Shown in pieces: positions 18,801 through 26,500 of a stretch of 64,000 nt of DNA (positions within the stretch are counted from its first letter, which is position 1; each line of letters starts with the position of its first letter). This DNA is from Deltaproteobacteria bacterium (GTDB lineage Bacteria; Desulfobacterota; Desulfobacteria; Desulfobacterales; Desulfatirhabdiaceae): the NCBI GenBank assembly GCA_016219185.1, contig JACRBZ010000072.1:149369-213368 (forward strand), in the 5' to 3' direction. The notes beneath the pieces are model-generated. The model did not search any database and was not told the origin of the DNA. It saw nothing but the letters and a program-made list of their open reading frames with translations. Made by a program: the position numbers and the translations under genes.

Positions 18801-19239
18801 TGATCGTATCGTTGACATGGATCTCAAGGCTTTTGTATTGCGCCTGAGGGACACAGACCTTGCGGATACCCAGTGGATTGAGTCAGTAGCGACTTTGGTT
18901 GCCAAGAAGGCGCCCGAGCGGTGGCGAGATATTGATGACGTGTTTTTCTTCGAGCGCATGGCCACGCTTATACCTCGTTTCAAGCGTGTCGAATTAATCG
19001 GTTTTAACGGAGACGCTGTCTGCGCCGAGAAATTCAGACGCTGTCTCCGGCTTACCGTAACACGCCCGGATGGCTCTGAAGCCGACGAAATCTTGCATTG
19101 GAGTCCAGAAGATGATCGTCGCTTCCAGATCGTTGAGGAAGCTTTAAGCAAACTAGTTTATGAACACGGCAAGATTGCATTGGCGGCTGCTGCCCGTTTG
19201 TTCTGGCAGCAGCAAGCCGTCAATGAAGAGAACTCATAA
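15850..19239 (+). CDS. sspC: Large P-loop ATPase, candidate SspC
   Basis: The 1129-residue protein has a Walker A motif GDYGTGKS (residues 65-72) and a hydrophobic Walker B LLLVLDELG (Asp171, Glu172). The rest is mostly helical with no motif I recognise. Size, P-loop and place between the DUF4007 and PAPS-reductase-like genes fit SspC, the ATPase needed for single-strand phosphorothioate modification. The N-terminal region also recalls the BrxC/PglY ATPases of BREX, but no BREX methylase or PglZ gene is nearby. It overlaps sspB by one base and ends 12 bp before the next gene. Confidence 0.78.
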   Translation: MDQQPISSLFRVRGAFLRSVDVAEDYDDPRSSEHYVVTNLVRETLRRLSSGIQPYSSQRAWRLTGDYGTGKSSFALALARVAAGHDQRLPLDLQNWVDDQVKFEPILVTGDLEPLRSSILRGIRETEDRAFGKSDCISSTRSNDELLELLDLLGDRIRAEKVGDGLLLVLDELGQNLRYAAQHPDEDDIFLLQRLGERAVRSNGKPLMVVALLHQGFASYSAAADAVVRKEWDKVAGRYEEIVFAQPIEQAAVLLAETLGLQEALLPKKIQNCMREMMHRALKSGFYGSLAAEKSLVSLAPRLFPLNPIVLPALVTLLRKFGQNERSIVSFLISFEPFGLRAFAERVTVSERLYRISDLYDYFKANLSQLSAGPSRARWDIAESVVDKGIAYGETAEKLLKAVALLNMIDDPALPSTREVLLASESEPGAAGIIERLVLELRLLHERGTTKGLSLWPHTSANLEDLLRQADEAAGGSSPSSFALLDYLPKKYLVARRHYVETGNLRHFSVLYVHAKDAEKWLPQAAGQLPADGTVIVLVPFSVEEQRATVQLPTLKTLPKHVVCGVSAPVAGVSDLLSELKRWEWVRKNARELSFDQFSRDYVRDEIERLKASLGRELEFLTELAVDHNRPIRWFYDGREIQVEEHRGIAGYLSIVCEEIYPECPVVLNELINRRVTSSAASRARTLLIEAVATRSTEENLGLNCDRNPPELAIYLSVLKGGKLHVKDGNSWRFVSHSEMSEDPCRLSPSLKRIHELLLEADLDRVPVDRIYDELRRSPFGVRDGLLPLLVAIYLAAHWQETSVYEDGTFLLRVGGDEFQRLNKEPEAFTLQHCSVSGVRLEVYHQLAKVIKAETNHRPDILTVVRPLVSFAVSLPEYVRHASETLSPQTRRVRDLLFSAQQPVTLLFRDLPEALRLPAVETETFGSEQVTDLVTRLTEAISELRNAYPALLTRIREGLQDAFGLNGGFEEFRKLISKRSLAIGDRIVDMDLKAFVLRLRDTDLADTQWIESVATLVAKKAPERWRDIDDVFFFERMATLIPRFKRVELIGFNGDAVCAEKFRRCLRLTVTRPDGSEADEILHWSPEDDRRFQIVEEALSKLVYEHGKIALAAAARLFWQQQAVNEENS

Positions 19240-19251
19240 CACGAGGAAGAA

Positions 19252-20076
19252 ATGCCTGATCATAAGGAGAACAGAGAAACGAGACATATCCTTAGTCTCT
19301 CCGGAGGAAAAGACTCTGCTGCCCTTGCCGTCCATATGCGTGGTCGAGTGGATAGGATGGAGTACATATTCCACGATACCGGGAAAGAACTTCCCGAAAC
19401 ATACGAATATTTGGAAAAACTCGAAGCTTATTTGGGTGCCAAGGTTGTTCGCACCACTTTCGGCACAACCTTTGACGACATTCTGAGGCGATATGGAGGA
19501 GTGCTCCCCTCGAATCATAGGAGGTGGTGTACTAAAATGATGAAGCTCAAGCCTTTTGAGGATTATGTTGGTGACGGTCCCTGCATTAACTATGTTGCTA
19601 TCCGAGCAGATGAAGACCGCGTTGGCTACATCAGTCACAAGCCAAACATCAAAGCCGTTTTTCCATTCCGTGATGAGGGAATCGGCTATCCGGACGTTGT
19701 TCGAATTCTATATGAGTCAGGGATCGGGTTACCTTCCTTTACCGAATGGGGACGCAGTCGGTCTGGCTGTTATTTCTGTTTCTATCAGCAGAAGATCGAG
19801 TGGGTCAGGCTAAAGCAAATGCACCCGGATCTTTATGATCAGGCCAAGACTTACGAAAAGCCAAACCGTGTGAATGGAAATGTTTTTTTCTGGTGTAAAA
19901 ACGAATCGCTTGAAAACCTGGAGCGACCTGAAAGGACACAGCAGATCATTGAAAACTGGATGAAGACTCAGGAAAGACAACGGCAACGCAGGAAGGACGT
20001 CCCATTAGCGGCTGTTCTCGCGGGAATGGACTATGAACCGCCCACTCGCGAAGGCTGTCTGATTTGTCAACTTTAG
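19252..20076 (+). CDS. sspD: PAPS-reductase-family ATP pyrophosphatase, candidate SspD (DndC-like)
   Basis: The 274-residue protein has the PP-loop SGGKDS (residues 17-22) that adenylates its substrate. Cysteines for Fe-S binding or sulfur relay occur in RRWCTKMMKLKP, SGCYFCFYQQK and the C-terminal GCLICQL. Proteins of this family in phosphorothioation systems (SspD, DndC) activate the DNA backbone phosphate or carry sulfur supplied by a cysteine desulfurase. It sits 12 bp after sspC and 10 bp before the next gene. The Cys-x-x-Cys pair at the very C-terminus differs from plain PAPS reductases. Confidence 0.85.
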   Translation: MPDHKENRETRHILSLSGGKDSAALAVHMRGRVDRMEYIFHDTGKELPETYEYLEKLEAYLGAKVVRTTFGTTFDDILRRYGGVLPSNHRRWCTKMMKLKPFEDYVGDGPCINYVAIRADEDRVGYISHKPNIKAVFPFRDEGIGYPDVVRILYESGIGLPSFTEWGRSRSGCYFCFYQQKIEWVRLKQMHPDLYDQAKTYEKPNRVNGNVFFWCKNESLENLERPERTQQIIENWMKTQERQRQRRKDVPLAAVLAGMDYEPPTREGCLICQL

Positions 20077-20086
20077 GGCGACGGAA

Positions 20087-21943
20087 ATGAGCGAGCAAAC
20101 ATTAGGTCAGAGATGGATTCAGTTTCTGCGAGGATACACGCCGACGACGCAGAACGACAATATGATAACGGAAAAAACCACGAATTTAGTGGCTCGCTAT
20201 CAGATTGATCCAATTCGTTTCGAACATCCTTTGGAGGTTTCTCTCATTCCTTTATTTTTCGCGAACGACGGTAGTCGGAAGCCACGCAATGCTTTAAAGA
20301 ACGTGATTCTCACTGGTATGGCGGGAGACGGGAAAACCTCCCTGTGTTATACGTTGTGGAATAAACTTTTCGATTCGGAGGCACCACGGGGGAAATGGGC
20401 CAGGCAGGACGTGAGTTGGGACGGGGATTCTCTTTCGATCAGCTTCATATTCGACTTCAGTGCCTTCTTCACTCCGCAAGAAGATCAACTGTTGCCGCCA
20501 GAGGTGTTGACATTTCTTGAGCATTTCTCGGAGTCGATTTTCAGCGAGGAAGCTCCAGGCACCATCTTTATTGTCGCTATCAATGACGGTCAGTTTGCCG
20601 AGTTGTGGAGACGTCTACCTGAGTCTTCACCTGCAAATCGGCTGGCTGGCCTTATTACGGATCTGCATGCAACGAACAGACGAGATTCAGAACATCGATT
20701 AAGTTTTTATAATCTGAGCCTGATCTCAACTCGAGAACTTTTTGCCAGAGTCTATGAAGCGTTTGTTTCTCGCTTCGAGTGGGATGATTGCTTGGCCCAC
20801 CCTGAATTGAAAGAGTTTGGGCCTTACTCCCCTCTTATTCGAAATCTGGATGCACTTAGGAGTCCTCAATATAAGAATCGTTTGCACGATCTGGTAAGTC
20901 TCTGTGATGGTTGTAAACGACACATCCCCATCCGAGAATTGCTGATGTGGATGGCTAATGGACTTATAGGGTTAAAGAAGGCCCCGCAGGGAGTGGCTCG
21001 TCTTAATGAATTACGGGGCTGCCTTACAGCGGAGGATGCATACCGCGGTGCTCTTCGTCGCAATCTACTTGGCGAAAATCTGACTCAGAACCAGCGTGAT
21101 CGCTTTGCGATTTTCCGCTTTCTCCAAGGTCTGAAGCTGGGCAATGAGACTATCACCGACTTGGACGAGCTGATCATTTTCGGTGAGCACCTGGGCAAGC
21201 TCAAAGATGCCTATGAGGCATTGGTGAAGCCGGATCTTTTCCAACAGCGAGATCCTTCACTTGAGCATAAGCTGAGGAGCTATATCCAAGGCGGCACAGA
21301 GGACTATACGGAAGTTTTGGATGCTCTTTCCTCTGAGCGAAGAAGGATTTTCTTCTCATCTGATGCAGAGGCTCTAAAGGATGCATTGCCAAACCGTTCC
21401 ATCTGGGCGATAACCGTTTTCCACAGTGCCGAAGACTATCTAATACACCTCTTGGACGGTGGAGTTCCAGATCCTGTTCCAAATGAACTGATTCAGAAAT
21501 TGATTCTTGGGTTAAATCGAGTCTGGACTGGCCTGCTGGCTGAAGACACTGAACGACTCTTCGTTGCAAAGGGACTCAACCTTTCCTCTGCAGCCATAAG
21601 CGATATTTTTGTAGTGGGTGTGCCGATAACGGACGACTTCGGCGAATCATTGATCTCGATTGTAAGACCGGGGCCGACCTCTTGGGTTCCGCAACTACGG
21701 ATTGTTTGGCGGATCGGTCATGATCCTTTTATGTTCGACCTGACACTTGAAAGGTTCGAGTTTCTGGTTCGAGTTGCTGACGGCGTGATGCCGAATGCCT
21801 TCTCAAAAGAGTGCTGGGAGGACATTATTACGTTGAAAACGAAGTTTCTGCGTCACATGCAGCGAGCTGGATTTAGACTCACTGGGATTCGCACCATCGA
21901 AACAGACTCAAGCGGCAAATTGCGGTCGGTGGCAATCGTCTAG
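20087..21943 (+). CDS. sspF: P-loop NTPase of the restriction module, candidate SspF (DptF-like)
   Basis: The 618-residue protein has a Walker A motif GMAGDGKTS (residues 77-85) early in the sequence and a long helical remainder. A hydrophobic strand, GTIFIVAINDGQF (about residues 160-175), probably contributes the Walker B or sensor region. It occupies the place of the first gene of the restriction module, by analogy with DptF (ATPase), DptG and DptH of Dnd systems. SspFGH is described as damaging DNA that lacks phosphorothioates. The name follows gene order only. Confidence 0.68.
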   Translation: MSEQTLGQRWIQFLRGYTPTTQNDNMITEKTTNLVARYQIDPIRFEHPLEVSLIPLFFANDGSRKPRNALKNVILTGMAGDGKTSLCYTLWNKLFDSEAPRGKWARQDVSWDGDSLSISFIFDFSAFFTPQEDQLLPPEVLTFLEHFSESIFSEEAPGTIFIVAINDGQFAELWRRLPESSPANRLAGLITDLHATNRRDSEHRLSFYNLSLISTRELFARVYEAFVSRFEWDDCLAHPELKEFGPYSPLIRNLDALRSPQYKNRLHDLVSLCDGCKRHIPIRELLMWMANGLIGLKKAPQGVARLNELRGCLTAEDAYRGALRRNLLGENLTQNQRDRFAIFRFLQGLKLGNETITDLDELIIFGEHLGKLKDAYEALVKPDLFQQRDPSLEHKLRSYIQGGTEDYTEVLDALSSERRRIFFSSDAEALKDALPNRSIWAITVFHSAEDYLIHLLDGGVPDPVPNELIQKLILGLNRVWTGLLAEDTERLFVAKGLNLSSAAISDIFVVGVPITDDFGESLISIVRPGPTSWVPQLRIVWRIGHDPFMFDLTLERFEFLVRVADGVMPNAFSKECWEDIITLKTKFLRHMQRAGFRLTGIRTIETDSSGKLRSVAIV

Positions 21944-21952
21944 GACAAGGCT

Positions 21953-23572
21953 ATGAAGACTCTTGAAGACCATCCGATTATCGGCTCAAGTAACCTGCTG
22001 GACTCTACACAAAGTCCACGAGGGATGTGGGTCGATGAGGCAATGTGGGGACATCGGATTCGTTCGACTTCCTCTATCGGGAATTTCCAGTTCCTGGAAT
22101 TCCTTTCTGTTGTCGAGAGTCTCTTCCGTGAGGCTCCCACGCTCCTTTTTTCTCATGGCGATGATGGCAAAACTCTGTCTTACGAGCCCCGGAGGAGTAT
22201 TCTGCTTCGTAACCTGATATTTAACAACGCTGCGTTGAACCGCATGGAGAGCAGAACTCTTCCAGATGAAGAGAAGTGGACCGAATGGCTTAAAGGCTTC
22301 CTTGATTCCTTTCAATCTGCGGACAAGATTCCGGACTTTGCCTATCTGCGCCAACGCTTTGGTAGATTCGACAACTTCAAAGAACACGTTCGCCTTCTCC
22401 AGCGACTCTCTCTCGATCCGAACGCATCAATCCGGTGGACTTCGCGCTTCATTTTTCCGATTGGTATGGACGCGATGTTTACGGATCTAGGCAAGGATCT
22501 CACCCGTGAAGCCGTTAATTTCATGCGAAATGGCGAGATAATTTATCTGATGCTCTCACGTTCTTCGGTTTCCAGTAAGCTTCGAACTGGATTCACAGAA
22601 CTGCTGGAGGTCTCCAAAGAGAAGAATAAACTCTTGGAAAGACTGCTACCGGATGAAGCACGAAAGAACCCAGACATAGCAAAGACGGGTGCAGGAAACC
22701 TTCCGGCTTTCCTTCCATACCTCACCCATCCAGCCTATGACAGGTTTGCCGAGGATGTGCTTGCGTTGTTAGCATTGGAGCTTCCAGACCAGGATTGTTT
22801 TGAGTTCCTCATCCCTCTCTTTTCATTTCACCTCGTTCTCTATTATCTGGAGACGGCTCGGGCATGTACTGGGAAAGAAGGGCTTGGAGCGATTGTTTGC
22901 GAAATCGTGGCCCCTCGTTCAGACCAGGTTCGGCAGGCATCTTTGGTGTCCTTCGCAGACAATGATTCCGAAGGCGTTATAGCCATAGAGACGGTGTTGA
23001 CCGAGTTTTTCGAGCGAGAAGAGATCATCCAGATCAGAGATACTGCAATCTCTCCCATCGACAAAGTGAGAGAAATTGTTCAGCTTTTTAACAGAGTACC
23101 ATCGAGATCCTGGCGTTTTTGCTGGAATCTCGATGAGCATTCGACCCATGGCAATTCACCTGAGGAGTTCTTCCGGGAGTTCCTCAACGATGCGAAGCTG
23201 GAATACAAGAACAAATCCGGAGAAATCCATCGAGGTCTGGGGAAGGAGTGCGGTTTGGTGTCACGCCGTGGGACTAGAAACTTGAGATATGCTCCGACCG
23301 ATGATTTCCTGTGGATGCTCGTGGTTACCCGTGTGCGAGTGCGCGTTGAATTGAACGAATTTCTATCTGAGCTCTTTGCTCGCTACCGTCTTGTTATTGG
23401 CCACAAAGAAGCATTGCGTTGCTCAGAAATCCAAGACAGCCACAAGTCGGAAAATCCGTTCCGCAAGAATGCGGATCGGTTGATTCGTCGTCTGGAAAGC
23501 ATGGGCTTGGCGCGACGAATGTCGGACGGATGTGCCTATGTGGAGAATCCCTTTTATGAACTTGAAAGATAA
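21953..23572 (+). CDS. sspG: Protein of unknown fold in the restriction module, candidate SspG (DptG-like)
   Basis: The 539-residue protein has no motif I recognise. It is largely helical. Its last 70 residues (RYRLVIGHKEALRCSEIQD ... LIRRLESMGLARRMSDG) look like a winged-helix domain that may bind DNA. It starts 9 bp after sspF and ends 21 bp before sspH. Position between an ATPase and a HerA/FtsK-like protein matches the DptG slot of Dnd restriction modules. The function is inferred from context alone. Confidence 0.62.
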   Translation: MKTLEDHPIIGSSNLLDSTQSPRGMWVDEAMWGHRIRSTSSIGNFQFLEFLSVVESLFREAPTLLFSHGDDGKTLSYEPRRSILLRNLIFNNAALNRMESRTLPDEEKWTEWLKGFLDSFQSADKIPDFAYLRQRFGRFDNFKEHVRLLQRLSLDPNASIRWTSRFIFPIGMDAMFTDLGKDLTREAVNFMRNGEIIYLMLSRSSVSSKLRTGFTELLEVSKEKNKLLERLLPDEARKNPDIAKTGAGNLPAFLPYLTHPAYDRFAEDVLALLALELPDQDCFEFLIPLFSFHLVLYYLETARACTGKEGLGAIVCEIVAPRSDQVRQASLVSFADNDSEGVIAIETVLTEFFEREEIIQIRDTAISPIDKVREIVQLFNRVPSRSWRFCWNLDEHSTHGNSPEEFFREFLNDAKLEYKNKSGEIHRGLGKECGLVSRRGTRNLRYAPTDDFLWMLVVTRVRVRVELNEFLSELFARYRLVIGHKEALRCSEIQDSHKSENPFRKNADRLIRRLESMGLARRMSDGCAYVENPFYELER

Positions 23573-23593
23573 TCTTTTTCCCGGAAAACTGCT

Positions 23594-26500
23594 ATGAGCA
23601 CCTTAGCCTTCCAGCCAAAGATCGAGACCAGATTTATCGGCGCGGTGGCCTATCGGTTATTGAAAGAGAAAATAGTTTCCGATCAACCCGGTGGAGCGCC
23701 AGAAGGTAACATCATTCTCTCACGCTTCGAGAAGGAAGTGGTTGCTGCTCTGGTATTTACAGCCGAGACAGACGATGAACGCCCCAGTACTTTGCAGTTT
23801 TGCCTGAATCGGGCGGAGATGAGGGGCTTTGACCTAAACGATCAGCATCTGACTGACGTAAATGCAGTTGAGGTACGGGGTTGGTCGACAAAGGGACATT
23901 TTTTCGTTTCATCGGAGTTCGAGCATGAGACCCAGTCCAGCGGATCCACAGCGAGCCTGGACGCTCAGGACTTGGAGGTCCGTGCGAACGCAAGAGCCTG
24001 GGTGGAGGCGTTTAAGGAACTCAGCCCCATCATTCTGAACGAAAAGGCTTTCGGTTCACCTGATCAAGAGGGACAGGCAGAGGCTCTTGTGCAGGCGTTA
24101 TTTGGTCTTTACAGAGTAAGTCTTTCAACTGCAGCGCTCTTCCTGTGGGAGGTTTTTAAGGGTGCCCGGAACGACTCACTTCAGAATGTCGCTGGGCGGA
24201 AGTTGCCGATTATTTCAGTCCCACGGTTTGATAAATTGTTTGACAAAGTAATGGCCACGCAACCGTCAAGCTGGTCAAAGAAATTGGAGAGCCACTGGCG
24301 AACAGATTGCTATTTGCGGAAACGGGACGAACGGTTGAATCTTCTTGAAACGCAGGATTTGGAGGAAGCTCTTCAGAAGTCCGAAGAAGAAGGGCCAGTC
24401 CAAGACCAATTCTTCTGCGAAGCTTTCCTTGATTATGCTCACTCGAAACCCGAACGAACACCAGCCAGCACACGTCTTTTCTCTGAATACGACTGGTCTG
24501 CTATTTCCGCGATTCTGAATAGGCGAAAGAAGAAAGCATCCCAGAAGCTGGGTCAAGCTACCAAGCGTGTCTTCGAAGCTGAAGGGCTGGATCTTGGTGA
24601 TGAAGATGAGGAGATGCTGGATCGTCTGGATACGCGGCGGAAGTTGGTGGATGCGGATGAGATACGCGAGTTCTTTGAGCAGCATCGTTCAACTATAGAA
24701 CAGAAGCAGCCGGTCTTCCGCCGATGGGAAAAGGAAGTCTACGATAAGGAGATTACCTGCGACGACTTCTGGCAGGGCATCATAGAGTGCTTGGAACAAT
24801 CATCTGGGGAACCAGGGAACAAAGGTAAACAGCTTTCGATTCTCTTGATTGGACATAAGCAGCACAAACCGAACCACTTTAAGGCTATGAATCTGCGCGC
24901 TTGCAAGTATTTTGAGCACCAATACAAGCAGATGGAAGCCTTCCTGCAGGGCATGATCTTCTTCAAGGAAACTTTGGCGCCCACTTTCTCAGATAAAGTC
25001 CTGCCTCATATCGAGAAAGAGAAAATATCATCTTCGTCGAAGGCAGCGAACACTTTTGAATTCACGGTCAGAATACAAGCGTGCGAAGGCGAAACTTATG
25101 AGACTGTTTCGGAGCACAAACTGACGTGGCGGTTTCGGTTGTCCTCAGTCTATTCTGAATACTTGGGCGACTTGGAGCGTCTCGCTCGAAATGACTCCGG
25201 CAGCGCTCTCATCGGATGTCTTGCCGACCGAGATGCAGCCGGAGCAAAGGGAATCCCCGCTCCCATTAACCTGGCGGAAACAGCTGGTTTCCAGACTGGG
25301 GCCGGTGGCAAAGGCTCATTTGTTCCCGCGAAATCGAAGGGTAAGGCCCACTCTTTGGCTCTCAAATGGAAGAGGGAAGTAGAGGAGGCTGTTCAGCAGG
25401 GTTTGGACAAAAAGTGGGCTGATAAGACGAAAGAGATATTTGACCAGTTCGATGTCGAATACACTTCCGCCATCAGGTCTCTTGTGGAAAGTGAGTTGAG
25501 CCCTATTGACAGCGAGCGCGTGGCAGAGCTCTTTGGAAGTCTCATGGAAAGTATCGCGTTGCTTCCGAACGAATCCCTTCGACGGCGTCTGCTAAAACCA
25601 ATCCTACGGGTAGGCGTGGTTCAGATTCCCGCATCTTTGGGGGAAGGCAGTGCTACCATTATTTGTCCATGGCATCCACTCCGTCTTCAGGCAACCTGTG
25701 CACGACGCGAACAGCTCAAACGGATCGTCACGCAATTGCTCTCGCCCGAGAGAGGAGAATTCAGCGACGAAACGGGAAATCTCTTCTTTGCCGACACAGC
25801 GCAGCTCCTTTCCTACCCACTACGTCCCGAGGTCTCGATCAGTTGGGAGGGCGTATGCGAGCAAAAACCGGTTGAGCATGTCGTCAGCCAATCTTTTGGA
25901 GCCTACTCTCTCTACGAGTACCCATTTTCCGAATCAAAGAAAAAAAATATGTTGCACGACGACCCTAAAAAGGCGGCTGTGGTGGTCCGAGGTTTGGTTG
26001 AGGAATATCTGCGACTTCAGCCCCATGAGCAGGACAATCTATCGGTGGCTTTGTATAATTCTGACTCCAATGCCTTGCCATTGACGGTTGTAGAGGAGAT
26101 CAACAAGCTCAACCAGGAGCGGAAGAAATCAGTTCGAGAGAACGGCGAATCAGATGAGATTACCTGCCAGGTGGTGATGACACATCGGGATACGAATCGC
26201 CTTCGAGATGCCTACAAGACGCTGTTAAGCCGTGCATCTGATCCCGACGAAATATTGGGAACTGAAGTAACGGGCGAGTTTCTGTCCCGCGTCCGAATCA
26301 ACATTGTTGCCGCCGCGAACATTCCCTCACCCGGGGGCTCAAAGCCAATCGATATCGTGCTTTGTCAGGACGTGGTCTCTCGTCTGGCGAAACCCGACTG
26401 GCATCGAATCTCGCGGTCCACCCTTCCTGCCGAGGACATTATGCCCCATCAATGGGGTCGCCGAGAACCGGTGGCCGCGGCAAGCGACGTGTCAAGACTC

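Noticed and set aside
15850..19239. BREX system (BrxC/PglY) for the large ATPase
   Set aside because: No PglZ, PglX or BrxL gene is near; the PP-loop enzyme and cysteine desulfurase fit phosphorothioation.
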